Source of the DNA: an uncultured Bacilli bacterium | Lineage (GTDB): Bacteria > Bacillota_I > Bacilli_A > RF39 > UBA660 | Direction: 5' to 3' | Assembly: GCA_947628585.1 (NCBI GenBank) | Contig: CANRAL010000011.1 | Location: 1 to 37,460 of the forward strand | Length of the DNA stretch: 37,460 bases | Part shown: positions 10,045 through 20,265 of the stretch, in pieces | How the letters are laid out: each line of letters starts with the position of its first letter | Position numbering within the stretch: the stretch's first letter is position 1 | Made by a program: the position numbers and the translations under genes | Notes under the pieces: generated by a model | Seen by the model: the letters and a program-made list of their open reading frames with translations, nothing else | The model's database searches: none | Told to the model about the DNA's origin: nothing

Positions 10045-10581
10045 TTATGCCGCTTTCTTTCCGTCTTTATGACGTACATGTTCATCTTTATATCTTATAC
10101 CTTTACCTTTATAAGGTTCTGGTTCTCTTACTTCTCTAATCTTAGCCGCAAATTCAGAAACTCTTTGCTTATCAATACCATGAATTGTAATTTCCGTATT
10201 ACTTTCACTAGTAATAGATAGACCATTAGGAGCTTCAATAACTACAGGATGAGAATAACCAGCATTAATTGTTAATTTATTACCTTGAACATTAAATCTA
10301 TAACCTACGCCAACAGCTTCTAGTGATTTTTCAAAACCCCGAGAAACACCGATTAGCATATTATTGATTAAAGAGTTCATTGTTCCTTGCATAACATTTG
10401 CTCTTTTAGAAGGCTTTTTTTGTTTAGTTGTAACTACATTATCAGCTACAACAACATCAATTAAGTTATCAATAGTTAAATTAAGTTCACCTTTACTACC
10501 CTTAACATTAAGGCTATTACCATTTACACTAACAGTTACACCTTCAGGAATAGTTAATTTTCTTTCACCAATTCTACTCAT
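10045..10581 (-). CDS. rplF: 50S ribosomal protein L6
   Basis: MSRIGERKLTIPEGVTV...EPEPYKGKGIRYKDEHVRHKDGKKAA. Confidence 0.98.
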   Translation of the reverse strand: MSRIGERKLTIPEGVTVSVNGNSLNVKGSKGELNLTIDNLIDVVVADNVVTTKQKKPSKRANVMQGTMNSLINNMLIGVSRGFEKSLEAVGVGYRFNVQGNKLTINAGYSHPVVIEAPNGLSITSESNTEITIHGIDKQRVSEFAAKIREVREPEPYKGKGIRYKDEHVRHKDGKKAA

Positions 10582-10587
10582 ATAACC

Positions 10588-10986
10588 TTACCAAATATAG
10601 GCAAGAACTTCGCCTCCTAACTTTTTTTCTCTCGCTTCTTTATCCGTCATTAAACCTAAAGAAGTTGAAATAATTGCAATACCTAAACCATTTAATACGC
10701 GAGGAATTTCTGAAGCTTTAACATAGACTCTTAAACCAGATTTACTAATTCTTTTCAAACCAGTAATTACTTTTTCTTTCTTTTCACCATATTTTAAAGT
10801 TAAAGTTAAACGATCACCTTTAGTATCTTTTTCATATACATAATCAGCAATATAACCTTCTCTTTTAAGAATTTCCGCGATTCCTAAAGTCATTTTTGTA
10901 CCTACAACTTCAACAGTAGGATATTTCATTTGATTAGCATTGCGGATTCTTGTTAACATATCGGCAATTTTATCTTGTACAAACAT
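10588..10986 (-). CDS. rpsH: 30S ribosomal protein S8
   Basis: [15 protein letters not shown]...[33 protein letters not shown]. Confidence 0.98.
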   Translation of the reverse strand: MFVQDKIADMLTRIRNANQMKYPTVEVVGTKMTLGIAEILKREGYIADYVYEKDTKGDRLTLTLKYGEKKEKVITGLKRISKSGLRVYVKASEIPRVLNGLGIAIISTSLGLMTDKEAREKKLGGEVLAYIW

Positions 10987-11002
10987 CTAATATTCCTCCT
11001 TT

Positions 11003-11188
11003 TTACCAACTAGATTTCTTAACGCCAGGTAATTTACCTTCGTTCGCTAATTCTCTAAAGCAAATTCGACATATTCCATATTTTTTAAGTACTGCATGTG
11101 GACGACCACATCTGTTACATCTTGTATAAGCCCGGGTTGAGAATTTAGGATTTCTCTTATTTTTAATAATCATACTTTTCTTAGCCAT
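11003..11188 (-). CDS. rpsN: 30S ribosomal protein S14, zinc-binding type
   Basis: 61 aa with [25 protein letters not shown]. Confidence 0.98.
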   Translation of the reverse strand: MAKKSMIIKNKRNPKFSTRAYTRCNRCGRPHAVLKKYGICRICFRELANEGKLPGVKKSSW

Positions 11189-11199
11189 AACGATCCTCC

Positions 11200-11739
11200 T
11201 TAATTCCTAAATGGCATTCCGAAGCCTTTAAGTAAACTTTTAGCTTCTTCATTAGTTTTTGCTGTAGTAACAAAAACAATATCCATTCCTCTTACTTTAA
11301 CAACTTCATCATATTCAATTTCAGGGAAAATTAATTGTTCTTTAATTCCAATAGTATAATTTCCATGTCCATCAAATGAATGAGGAGAAACACCACGGAA
11401 GTCACGAACTCTTGGAAGTCCAACTTTAATTAACTTTTCAAGGAAATAATACATATTTTCTCCTCTTAAAGTAACTTTAACTCCTATTTGTTGACCTTCT
11501 CTTATTTTAAATCCTGCGATTGATTTATGAGCTTTAGTTATAATAGGTTTTTGGCCAGTTATAAGTTCTAAGTCTTTCATAGCTGCATTAATAAATTTTT
11601 CATCTCTACTACCTTCACCAACACCAACATTAATAACTATTTTTTCTAAACGAGGTACCGCCATAACAGAAGAATATTTATATTCAGCCATTAAATCAGG
11701 TACAATATTTTTATTATATAATTCTTTAAAATTACTCAT
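11200..11739 (-). CDS. rplE: 50S ribosomal protein L5
   Basis: [16 protein letters not shown]...[27 protein letters not shown]. Confidence 0.98.
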   Translation of the reverse strand: MSNFKELYNKNIVPDLMAEYKYSSVMAVPRLEKIVINVGVGEGSRDEKFINAAMKDLELITGQKPIITKAHKSIAGFKIREGQQIGVKVTLRGENMYYFLEKLIKVGLPRVRDFRGVSPHSFDGHGNYTIGIKEQLIFPEIEYDEVVKVRGMDIVFVTTAKTNEEAKSLLKGFGMPFRN

Positions 11740-11742
11740 ATT

Positions 11743-12066
11743 CTACTTACTCGCTTTCTTGGTAGTTTTCTTTGCAGGTTTTTCTTCCTTTTCTACCTTA
11801 TTTTTTTCTTTAACTGTAGTTTTTTCACTTTTCTTAGCAGTCTTTGAAGCGGTAACTACTTTTACATTTGATACATGAATAGGAGCTTCAATATCAAATA
11901 TTCCGCCTTTATCATTATTGTTTGTAGGTTTACTATGTTTTTTATTCATATTAATTCCTTCAACAACTACTTTATTTTCATTTTTTAAAGTTCTAATAAC
12001 TTTTCCTTCTTTACCACGATCTTTTCCCGCGATAATTTTTACATTGTCTCCAACTTTAACTTTCAT
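11743..12066 (-). CDS. rplX: 50S ribosomal protein L24 with Lys-rich C-terminal tail
   Basis: MKVKVGDNVKIIAGKDRGKEGKVI...; tail KTAKKSEKTTVKEKNKVEKEEKPAKKTTKKASK. Confidence 0.96.
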   Translation of the reverse strand: MKVKVGDNVKIIAGKDRGKEGKVIRTLKNENKVVVEGINMNKKHSKPTNNNDKGGIFDIEAPIHVSNVKVVTASKTAKKSEKTTVKEKNKVEKEEKPAKKTTKKASK

Positions 12067-12075
12067 GATAACCTC

Positions 12076-12444
12076 CTACAATACTTCAGGTGCTAAAGAA
12101 ACGATTTTCATATAATCTTTTTCTCTTAATTCTCTAGCAACTGGTCCAAGTACCCGTGTTCCCACAGGAGACTTGTCATCTTTAATTAATACACAGGCAT
12201 TATCAGAAAATTTGATATAAGAACCATCTGAACGTCTTACACCATCTACAGTTCTAACAATTACTGCTTTTACTACTTTACCTTTTTTAACAGGACTATT
12301 AGGAATGGCTTTTTTTACTGTGCCAACAACAACATCACCAATGTTACCATATTTAACTTTAGATCCGCCCATAACTCTTATAACTAAAAGTTCCCGAGCA
12401 CCACTATTATCAGCAACATTAAGTCTAGATTCTTGCATTACCAT
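12076..12444 (-). CDS. rplN: 50S ribosomal protein L14
   Basis: [26 protein letters not shown]. Confidence 0.98.
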   Translation of the reverse strand: MVMQESRLNVADNSGARELLVIRVMGGSKVKYGNIGDVVVGTVKKAIPNSPVKKGKVVKAVIVRTVDGVRRSDGSYIKFSDNACVLIKDDKSPVGTRVLGPVARELREKDYMKIVSLAPEVL

Positions 12445-12455
12445 ACTAATACCTC

Positions 12456-12713
12456 CTAAAGAATTACAGCATCAATTAAAACTTCTACTAATTCATATCT
12501 CTTTGTCTTAGATAATGGTCTAGTCATTCTAATTTTTACTGTATCTCCTACTTTTGCTTTGTTATTTTCATCATGAGCTGCATATTTCTTAGAATATTTT
12601 ACACGTTTATTATATAGAGGATGTTTTTTAGCTGTTTCTACTAAAACCGTGATTGTTTTATTATTTCCAGCACTAACAACTCTACCTACTAACACGGGTT
12701 TATTATCAGTCAT
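12456..12713 (-). CDS. rpsQ: 30S ribosomal protein S17
   Basis: [20 protein letters not shown]...[19 protein letters not shown]. Confidence 0.97.
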   Translation of the reverse strand: MTDNKPVLVGRVVSAGNNKTITVLVETAKKHPLYNKRVKYSKKYAAHDENNKAKVGDTVKIRMTRPLSKTKRYELVEVLIDAVIL

Positions 12714-12928
12714 TATTTAACACCTCCACTTATTTCTCTTTCCTTAAGAATTGTTTTCATTCTTGCAACATCACGTCTTAAAGTAGCAATTTGTTTTGGT
12801 TTTTCTAAAGTACCATTAGCAAGTTGCATTCTTTTTGTGAATAATTCTTCTTTAGTTTCATTTATCTTTTTTAAAAGATCTTTATCCGATAATTTTCTTA
12901 GTTCTTTAATTTCCAAGAGAATCACCAT
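12713..12928 (-). CDS. rpmC: 50S ribosomal protein L29
   Basis: [39 protein letters not shown]. Confidence 0.96.
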   Translation of the reverse strand: MVILLEIKELRKLSDKDLLKKINETKEELFTKRMQLANGTLEKPKQIATLRRDVARMKTILKEREISGGVK

Positions 12929-13325
12929 CCTTCTTTACAAATTTAGTCTTAATAGATAACTTGTGAGAAGCTAATCTTAATGCTTCACGAGCTGTGGCTT
13001 CATCTACACCAGTTATTTCAAACATTATCTTACCAGTTTTAACAACTGCTACCCATTCTTCAACATTACCTTTCCCTTTACCTTGACGAGTTTCAAGAGG
13101 TTTTTTAGTTCTAGGCATATGAGGGAAAATATTAATAAATACTTTTCCGCCCCGTTTCATATAACGAGTCATAGCAATTCTGGCTGCTTCAATTTGGCGA
13201 GCAGAAATCCATCCACCTTCTAAAGCCTTTAATCCATATTCACCAAATGATAATTCCGTATTTCCTTTAGCCTTACCATCATAACTTAAACGATGACTTT
13301 TACGATATTTAGTTCTCTTTGGCAT
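12906..13325 (-). CDS. rplP: 50S ribosomal protein L16
   Basis: [21 protein letters not shown]...; start placed at the MPKR Met. Confidence 0.97.
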   Translation of the reverse strand: MPKRTKYRKSHRLSYDGKAKGNTELSFGEYGLKALEGGWISARQIEAARIAMTRYMKRGGKVFINIFPHMPRTKKPLETRQGKGKGNVEEWVAVVKTGKIMFEITGVDEATAREALRLASHKLSIKTKFVKKDGDSLGN

Positions 13326-13986
13326 CAACATGTTTATCAGCTCCCTTCACAACCTTTTTGCTTGGTAAAATTTCGTTTTTATAAATCCATACTTTAACCC
13401 CAATTTTACCATAAGTTGTATTAGCTTCCGCCGTAGCATAATCAACATCAGCCCGAATAGTATGTAGAGGAACAGTTCCTTCAGTATATCCTTCAGTCCG
13501 AGCCATTTCAGCACCACCTAAACGTCCAGAAACTGCAGTTTTACAACCTTTAGCACCGGCTTTCATTGTATTGCGAATTGCTCTTTTTTGAACTGAACGG
13601 AATGGAGCTCTGGCTTCAATTTGACTAGCAATATTTTTAGCAACAATTTGCGCATTTAAATCAGGATTTTTTTCTTCAATTATATTAATGTAAACTTCTT
13701 CGCCAATTAATTTAGCAATTTTCTTTCTTAATTTTTCAATGTCTTCGCCACCATGACCAATAATTACACCAGGTTTGGCAGTATAAATAGATACTTCTAA
13801 ACGTTTACCTTTACGTTCAATAACAATAGAAGCAATCGCGGCATCTTTTAAGTTTTTTTCTAAGAATTCTCTGATTTTAACATCTTTAATTAATTTTTCA
13901 GCATAATCATCATCAGCATACCATTTAGATTGCCATTCTTTATTAACTCCAAGACGATATCCTATTGGATTAACTTTTTGTCCCAT
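13309..13986 (-). CDS. rpsC: 30S ribosomal protein S3
   Basis: [23 protein letters not shown]. Confidence 0.98.
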   Translation of the reverse strand: MGQKVNPIGYRLGVNKEWQSKWYADDDYAEKLIKDVKIREFLEKNLKDAAIASIVIERKGKRLEVSIYTAKPGVIIGHGGEDIEKLRKKIAKLIGEEVYINIIEEKNPDLNAQIVAKNIASQIEARAPFRSVQKRAIRNTMKAGAKGCKTAVSGRLGGAEMARTEGYTEGTVPLHTIRADVDYATAEANTTYGKIGVKVWIYKNEILPSKKVVKGADKHVDAKEN

Positions 13987-14331
13987 CTATTTATTACCTC
14001 CTTCATCAGTTACACAAACTGTAATATGACTACTTCTTTTATCATGACGATCAACATGACCACGAGAAGCAAATTTTATTCTTTTATAAATAGGTCCAGG
14101 ATTAACGAAACATTCTTTAATTTTTAAATTTTCTTCAACAGCTCCATTATTATTAACGGCATTACTAACAGCTGAATTTAAAACTTTTAAAATTAAGCGG
14201 CTAGCTTTAGTATTAGTATTTTCTAATATGCCTCTGGCTGTTTCTACATCTTTTCCTCTAATTAAATCCATAGTCATACGAGCAAGTCTAGGTTTAATTA
14301 AAGCATTTTTATGTATTGCATAAGCTTCCAT
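13987..14331 (-). CDS. rplV: 50S ribosomal protein L22
   Basis: KPRLARMTMDLIRGKDVETARGIL...GPIYKRIKFASRGHVDR. Confidence 0.97.
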   Translation of the reverse strand: MEAYAIHKNALIKPRLARMTMDLIRGKDVETARGILENTNTKASRLILKVLNSAVSNAVNNNGAVEENLKIKECFVNPGPIYKRIKFASRGHVDRHDKRSSHITVCVTDEGGNK

Positions 14332-14339
14332 GTTTCCTC

Positions 14340-14603
14340 CTACTTATTACCAGCATGGCCACCAAATTTACGAGTTTGACTAAATTCGCCTAATTTATGA
14401 CCTACCATTTCTTCTGTTATATATACAGGAATAAAATCTTTTCCGTTATGAACGGCAAAAGTATGTCCAACAAAGTCAGGAAAAATTGTTGATCTTCTTG
14501 ACCATGTTTTTATAACAGTTTTCTTTCCACTTTCATTCATTTCTTTTACTTTTTTCATTAAGGACTCTGCAACATAAGGTCCTTTTTTTAAACTTCTTGC
14601 CAT
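14340..14603 (-). CDS. rpsS: 30S ribosomal protein S19
   Basis: [19 protein letters not shown]. Confidence 0.98.
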   Translation of the reverse strand: MARSLKKGPYVAESLMKKVKEMNESGKKTVIKTWSRRSTIFPDFVGHTFAVHNGKDFIPVYITEEMVGHKLGEFSQTRKFGGHAGNK

Positions 14604-14612
14604 TTAATCCTC

Positions 14613-15443
14613 CTATTTAGCCTTCCTACTAACAATAAGTTTTTCAGAAGCTTTTTTAGTTTTACGAGTTTTTTGACCAAGAGCTGGTTTACCCCAAGGA
14701 GTCATTGGGCTCTTACGTCCAACAGGAGCACGTCCTTCTCCACCACCATGAGGGTGATCATTAGGGTTCATAACAGATCCACGGTTAGTTGGACGAATTC
14801 CCATATGTCTTTTACGACCAGCTTTACCTAAATTAACTAATTTTATATCTTCGTTGCCGACTACTCCAACTGTAGCAATACAAGTTCCTAAAATCTTTCT
14901 TGTTTCGCCAGATTGTAATCTAAGTAAAACATATTTTCCTTCACGTCCTAAAATTTGAGCAGAAGATCCTGCGCTTCGGCAAAGTTCTGCACCTTTTCCT
15001 GGTTGAAGTTCAATACAATGAACAACAGTACCAACTGGAATATTTGCTAAAGGTAATGAATTACCTACTTTAATATCCGCTTTTTCGCCATTTTCGATAA
15101 TCATACCAACTTTTAAACCTTGAGGTGCGATAATATATCTTTTTTCACCATCACGGTAATTTATTAAAGCGATATTAGCTGTTCTATTTGGATCATATTC
15201 TATTGTTGCTACTCTACCAGTGATTCCTATTTTATTTCTTTTATAGTCGATCATCCGATATTTTTTCCGAGCGCCGCCACCAATATGACGAACAGTCATT
15301 TTTCCTTGATTATTTCTACCACCAGTTTTACTTTGTCTTTTTAATAAAGATTTAGTTGGTTTAGAGGCAGTCAATTCTTCATTTGTTAAAGTACTCATAC
15401 CTCTCCGACCATTGGTCGTTGGTTTATAATGTTTTATAGCCAT
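14613..15443 (-). CDS. rplB: 50S ribosomal protein L2
   Basis: [19 protein letters not shown]...[33 protein letters not shown]. Confidence 0.98.
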   Translation of the reverse strand: MAIKHYKPTTNGRRGMSTLTNEELTASKPTKSLLKRQSKTGGRNNQGKMTVRHIGGGARKKYRMIDYKRNKIGITGRVATIEYDPNRTANIALINYRDGEKRYIIAPQGLKVGMIIENGEKADIKVGNSLPLANIPVGTVVHCIELQPGKGAELCRSAGSSAQILGREGKYVLLRLQSGETRKILGTCIATVGVVGNEDIKLVNLGKAGRKRHMGIRPTNRGSVMNPNDHPHGGGEGRAPVGRKSPMTPWGKPALGQKTRKTKKASEKLIVSRKAK

Positions 15444-15454
15444 AAATTAACCTC

Positions 15455-15730
15455 CTAAATTTCTATTGAAGAACCATCAGCTACAGTAACCATAGCTTTT
15501 TTATAAGTTTTAGTTCTTCCAGAGTATTTTCCAACTCTTCTTCTTTTTGATTTAGTATTTAAAGTATTAACACTTACAACACTAACTTTAAATGCTTGTT
15601 CAACTGCTCTTTTGATGTCTTCTTTAGTTGCACTTTTAACTACTTTAAAAGTATAAACATTTCCGCTTCTAGCTGCCATAGACTTTTCAGTTATAACCGG
15701 AGCAATAATAATATCTGAATAATGTTTCAT
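15455..15730 (-). CDS. rplW: 50S ribosomal protein L23
   Basis: DIIIAPVITEKSMAARSGNVYTFKV. Confidence 0.97.
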   Translation of the reverse strand: MKHYSDIIIAPVITEKSMAARSGNVYTFKVVKSATKEDIKRAVEQAFKVSVVSVNTLNTKSKRRRVGKYSGRTKTYKKAMVTVADGSSIEI

Positions 15731-16356
15731 TATTTTAATGCCTCCTCAATATTTTTAACCGCTTGTTCGTCACAAACCAATACATCGGCGTTAACGATAT
15801 CATAACAGTTTATTTCTTCAGCCATAATAACAGCTACATTACTTAAGTTTCTAGTGGCCATATATAAATTTTCACTTTCTTCACTAGTAACAAATAAAGT
15901 TTTTTCACCAGCAATTTTTAAATTTTCTAAAACTACTTTAGCTTCTTTAGTTTTTAAACTACTTAAATTAAGATTATCAATAACTATTAAAGCTTTTTCT
16001 TTATTTTTATATGTTAACGCTGTTTTTAAAGCAATAACTCTTTCTTTCTTATTAATTTTAAAAGTATAATCTCGAGGATTTACTCCAAATGGAATGCCGC
16101 CGCCACGCCATTGTGTAGCTCTTATACTACCTTGACGAGCCCGACCAGTTTCTTTTTGATTCCAAGGCTTTTTTCCGCCCCCAGAAACTTCGCTTCTATT
16201 TTTAGTTTTTCTAGTTCCTTGACGAGTTGCATCAAGTTGTAAACGAATCATTTTCTTTAGGCAGTCATCATTAACTTCAATATTCCAAACAGTATCTTTT
16301 AAAGTTAAATCTTTTACATTTTCACCTTTAAGATTTTTAACACTTACTTTTGTCAT
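15730..16356 (-). CDS. rplD: 50S ribosomal protein L4
   Basis: RQGTRKTKNRSEVSGGGKKPWNQKETGRARQGSIRATQWRGGG. Confidence 0.97.
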   Translation of the reverse strand: MTKVSVKNLKGENVKDLTLKDTVWNIEVNDDCLKKMIRLQLDATRQGTRKTKNRSEVSGGGKKPWNQKETGRARQGSIRATQWRGGGIPFGVNPRDYTFKINKKERVIALKTALTYKNKEKALIVIDNLNLSSLKTKEAKVVLENLKIAGEKTLFVTSEESENLYMATRNLSNVAVIMAEEINCYDIVNADVLVCDEQAVKNIEEALK

Positions 16357-16373
16357 ACTTACGCGTCCTTTCC

Positions 16374-17180
16374 TTATTCGTTTACTTCTGCACTGTTATC
16401 TTCAGTACTAGAACTTTCTTTTTCTTCTGTTGTTTCTTCTTGAGTATTTTCATTTTCTTCAACTACAGCATTTTCTTCTGGAGTAGTTTCTTCTTCTATA
16501 ACTTCATCAACAACAGTTTCATTTTCATAACTAATTATTTCTTTAGCATTTTCTTTACGGCTATTTTTAACAGCACTCTTGATTAAAACTAAAGCATTTT
16601 TTGCACCAGGTACATTACCACTTACTAAAATGTAATTTTCATCTTTATTTACTTCGATTATTTCTAGATTTTGAATAGTAACTGTTTCAACACCCATATG
16701 TCCTGGTAAATTTTTACCTTTTAATACTCTTTTTGGTAACATAGTACCTAAAGAACCTACAGCTCTATGATAGTGAGATCCATGAGTCATTGGTCCTCGA
16801 TGTTGATTATGACGTTTAATGGTACCTTCAAATCCTTTACCTTTACTAGTACCTGTTACATCAACTATTTCTCCTACGTTAAATACGTCTGCTCCTAATT
16901 TATCACCAACATTATAAGTAGTTTCAACACCTCTAATTTCTTTTAAGAAGCGCTTAGGAGTAGTGTTAGCTTTTTTTGCTCTGGCTACTTCTGATTTAGT
17001 AGCATTTTTTTCTTTCTTTTCAAATACGCCTAATTGAATGGCTTCGTATCCATCAGTTTCTTTAGTTTTAACTTGCATTACTACATTAGGTTCAACTTCG
17101 ATAACTGTAACCGGAATAAGTTTTCCATCTTTAGTGAATACTTGAGTCATTCCGCTTTTGCGTCCTAAGATTCCTTTCAT
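16374..17180 (-). CDS. rplC: 50S ribosomal protein L3 with about 60-aa acidic C-terminal extension
   Basis: [32 protein letters not shown]...; Glu-rich tail after [15 protein letters not shown]. Confidence 0.97.
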   Translation of the reverse strand: MKGILGRKSGMTQVFTKDGKLIPVTVIEVEPNVVMQVKTKETDGYEAIQLGVFEKKEKNATKSEVARAKKANTTPKRFLKEIRGVETTYNVGDKLGADVFNVGEIVDVTGTSKGKGFEGTIKRHNQHRGPMTHGSHYHRAVGSLGTMLPKRVLKGKNLPGHMGVETVTIQNLEIIEVNKDENYILVSGNVPGAKNALVLIKSAVKNSRKENAKEIISYENETVVDEVIEEETTPEENAVVEENENTQEETTEEKESSSTEDNSAEVNE

Positions 17181-17197
17181 TTTTTTACCTTCCTTTT

Positions 17198-17506
17198 CTA
17201 TAATTTAATTTTAATGTCGACACCACTTGGTAAATCTAAGTGATTTAAAGCATCAACTGTTTCCTTACTAGGATTTTTAATATCAATTAATCTCTTATGT
17301 GTTCTTCTTTCAAATTGTTCACGAGCGTCTTTATATTTATGTACCGCTCTTAAAACTGTAATTTTTTCAATTTCAGTTGGAAGAGGTACAGGTCCAGATA
17401 TTTCGCCACCTGTTCTTTTAACAGTTTCGACAATTTTTCCAGCTGCAACATCTAATAAACGATGGTCATAAGCTTTTAAATTGATACGTACTTTGTTACT
17501 TGACAT
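17198..17506 (-). CDS. rpsJ: 30S ribosomal protein S10
   Basis: [41 protein letters not shown]. Confidence 0.98.
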   Translation of the reverse strand: MSSNKVRINLKAYDHRLLDVAAGKIVETVKRTGGEISGPVPLPTEIEKITVLRAVHKYKDAREQFERRTHKRLIDIKNPSKETVDALNHLDLPSGVDIKIKL

Positions 17507-17526
17507 TTTTCATGTCCTCCTTTCGC

Positions 17527-17668
17527 CTATATCTAGTATAGACTTGCTCCGTCCAAGTTCTCTAATTTCTAGAATGATTTTAACAACCTATCCTAGTGTA
17601 TCAGTAACCTTGCACATCTACGCCAGTCATACAAAAACATTTTAACATTAAAATATATGAAAAAGCAA
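17527..17668 (-). promoter_or_regulatory. S10 superoperon promoter and structured 5' leader
   Basis: TAAAAT at 17644..17639 with TTGCTT about 18 nt upstream; leader carries hairpins CTATA/TATAG, ACTTG/CAAGT and TCTA/TAGA. Confidence 0.5.
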
Positions 17669-17694
17669 GTCTTTTTTTCCAAAAACTTGCTTAA
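17655..17694 (-). terminator. Terminator of the 17696..20119 surface-protein gene
   Basis: AAGCAAGT...ACTTGCTTTTTC on the minus strand. Confidence 0.7.
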
Positions 17695-17695
17695 A

Positions 17696-20119
17696 TTAAA
17701 AATCTAAAACAGGATAATCACTACCTAATTTCCATTTGCTTAATGTATAACCTTCCAGTGATAGATCTATTTCTTTTAAATCTATACCTTCTATATTTTG
17801 ATTTAAAGTATTTACAAAATTTTGTTTTTTTATTTCATCTATAGTAATTGATGTTCCAACATTATCTAAATTTGAACCAGCTATATTTGCATTATTTAAA
17901 TAATAATTATATTCTATTTTATTATCTGGGCTAGAACTGATTTGAGCTAAGCTATATTTAGTTATAGCATCTATTGTTCCAATATTATATGTATTTTTTA
18001 AATAAATTTTTCCACCCATATTTATAATTCCACTAGCAATATTTTTGGCAGTAATATTTCCTTTATTATAGGAATTAATAATTGATACTGTAAAATTATT
18101 AAAATCACCGCCAACTCCAATTAATCCACTACTCACTTCAGAGGTTCCTGTTTTTTTGGTATTATTTATGACATCTCCTAAATTATATGAGTTTAAAACA
18201 GTAAGTTTTGCATTGGTTAATTTATTTAATCCAGCATGGCCTATTAAACCGCCTGCATAAGTTATTCTATTTTCAAATGAGTCGCTTGTAACATTTCCAG
18301 TATTATAACATTTATCCATAATTAATTCAGCATCATAAACTAAACCAATAATTCCCGCAGTTCTAAAAGAACCGGTTACGTTTCCTGTGTTATAAGAATT
18401 AGAAACTATATTAGTATCAATTTTAGAATTTTGAATTATCCCAACTAATCCGCCTACCCAACTATTATCGCTTGTTTTTCCAATAATATTTGCAACATTA
18501 TAACAATTATCAATACTAATTTCTCCAGCTACTCGACCAATAATACCTCCAGCATCAATTCCCTTAACCGTTGAATCATTATTTATTCCATTACTAGAAC
18601 CGGTTATATTCACTATTCCATAACTCATTCCCATTAAACCGCCTGTATGATTATCAAAATTTCCGCCAATATATCCTTCAACATTCCCTTCATTATGAGA
18701 ATTTTTTATAATTGTCAAATTTGTGTTACTAGAATCTTTTCCTAAAAGTCCCCCAGCATAACTTCCTAAATTATTTGTTACTTCTCCTTTATTAATACTA
18801 TTTTCAATTGTTAATACTCCATCTGTACGACCAATTAATCCCCCAGTACTTGCACCATTAGTTATTTTACCATTATTTATACAATTTTTAATCGTTGTAA
18901 TTCCACTACCATTGTTATTACCTATAATTCCTCCCGTTAGCCATTCATTACTTTCACTTGTTACATTTACATTATTAACACAATTTTCAATATTTATTTG
19001 ACAACCCAAATTTTCTCCAATTATTCCACCTATTGTTGCTCGTACTGCGCTTGTTATTTCACCTGTTATTGTTAAATTTTTTATTTCTATTTTTGAATTT
19101 CCAGACATCATACCAAATAATCCTAATCTTGCATCGGCTACTGTATTTGATATATGAATATTTTTAATTGTATTATTTAATCCATCAAAATTACCTGAAA
19201 AGGCATTAACATTACTATAACCTATTGGTGTGAATCCTTTTCCATTTTTATCTGTTAATTCATTCATTAAGGCTTCACTACCTGTTTGGTAATCACTTAT
19301 ATTTCCAAAATCTAAATCTTTTGTTAATATATAATACTTTCCTTCTTTACTATCTCCTTTATTTACTTCTTCACTTAATTTTACTAAATCATTTATGGTA
19401 CTTATTTCATTTAATAATTTTTCTTTGGTTAATATTATTTTTCCTTCAAATTTCTTTCCTGCATTTAGTTGTTGATTATAATCTAAATTCTTAAATATTA
19501 TCGTTATCTTCCATTCATCGGTTGTACTTCTTGTATCACTTCCTACTACCCTTATTACTTCATCTTCGGCTATTGCATATAAACCTTCTGCTTCCGTTAT
19601 ATCATATCCTTCTGTTGTTTTATTTAATCTTTTCTTTATTTCATACTCATTTTCATTTTTTTCTACTTTTATTACTAATTCAGGTATTCCTTTATATTCT
19701 TCTAAATTTTCTTTTTCTTTTGCTTCTTTCGTTATAAACTTTTTTATTTCTCCTTCTTTTTCATAACTAGAATATTCTATTTCATTATTTTCTATTAATA
19801 TATAAACATTATATGTTGCTTCGGCTTCATTGGTTGTATTATTCGCTATTAAGGTGGCTTTAGCTATACTTGTTTCACTTACATCATCTCCATCTTGTTG
19901 TAAATTTTCTTCACTTATATTTAAAGTTATTCCTTCATCAGTTAAAAAAGATAAATCATCCACTGTTCCACTTGTTGTATTTATATTAGCTATTGTAGTA
20001 TTTCCATTATTACTTTGAAAATAAGCATAAGTTGCACCAATCACAACTATTAATATTACAAATAATCCTATTATAGACAATATTAATGACTTTTTCTTAT
20101 TTTCCATATATATCATCAT
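17696..20119 (-). CDS. Surface protein A: TasA/SipW-substrate-like N-terminus, conserved module, then GLUG-like/beta-helix repeats
   Basis: Hydrophobic N-term ending GATYAYF; repeats of GG(L/I)IG...ITIENS.N.G.V; C-term SKWKLGSDYPVLDF. Paralogous to 26804..29227. Start may be the ATG at 20107 (MENKKK). Confidence 0.8.
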   Translation of the reverse strand: MMIYMENKKKSLILSIIGLFVILIVVIGATYAYFQSNNGNTTIANINTTSGTVDDLSFLTDEGITLNISEENLQQDGDDVSETSIAKATLIANNTTNEAEATYNVYILIENNEIEYSSYEKEGEIKKFITKEAKEKENLEEYKGIPELVIKVEKNENEYEIKKRLNKTTEGYDITEAEGLYAIAEDEVIRVVGSDTRSTTDEWKITIIFKNLDYNQQLNAGKKFEGKIILTKEKLLNEISTINDLVKLSEEVNKGDSKEGKYYILTKDLDFGNISDYQTGSEALMNELTDKNGKGFTPIGYSNVNAFSGNFDGLNNTIKNIHISNTVADARLGLFGMMSGNSKIEIKNLTITGEITSAVRATIGGIIGENLGCQINIENCVNNVNVTSESNEWLTGGIIGNNNGSGITTIKNCINNGKITNGASTGGLIGRTDGVLTIENSINKGEVTNNLGSYAGGLLGKDSSNTNLTIIKNSHNEGNVEGYIGGNFDNHTGGLMGMSYGIVNITGSSNGINNDSTVKGIDAGGIIGRVAGEISIDNCYNVANIIGKTSDNSWVGGLVGIIQNSKIDTNIVSNSYNTGNVTGSFRTAGIIGLVYDAELIMDKCYNTGNVTSDSFENRITYAGGLIGHAGLNKLTNAKLTVLNSYNLGDVINNTKKTGTSEVSSGLIGVGGDFNNFTVSIINSYNKGNITAKNIASGIINMGGKIYLKNTYNIGTIDAITKYSLAQISSSPDNKIEYNYYLNNANIAGSNLDNVGTSITIDEIKKQNFVNTLNQNIEGIDLKEIDLSLEGYTLSKWKLGSDYPVLDF

Positions 20120-20148
20120 CCTTTTATCAAATACTCTATCTAAAGCCC

Positions 20149-20175
20149 ATTTTACTATATATATATATATATCAA
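20149..20175 (-). promoter_or_regulatory. Candidate promoter with (TA)n repeat as spacer
   Basis: Minus strand TTGATA-15 nt-TAAAAT; spacer is part of an uninterrupted 17-nt TA run (20156..20172). Same arrangement at 29245..29271. Confidence 0.5.
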
Positions 20176-20221
20176 GCGTTGGTTTTTTAATTTAAAAAAT
20201 TTGACAAAAGTTTGACAATAT

Positions 20222-20252
20222 AAAAACACTATCCATTTTCGAATAGTGTATG
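20222..20252 (-). terminator. Terminator of the antitoxin/peptidase gene
   Basis: ACACTATTCGAAAATGGATAGTGTTTTTAT on the minus strand. Confidence 0.75.
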
Positions 20253-20265
20253 CAATATCAAATCT

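Noticed and set aside
17507-17640. Possible tRNA or known riboswitch in the rpsJ leader
   Set aside because: No cloverleaf or T-loop consensus (GGTTCRA) and no riboswitch motif I can recognise; kept only as a candidate r-protein leader.
19522-19737. Plus-strand ORF (71 aa, duplicated exactly at 28618..28833)
   Set aside because: Antisense shadow of the conserved surface-protein module; low-complexity Leu/Tyr/His composition and no RBS. Identity merely reflects the identical sense strand.
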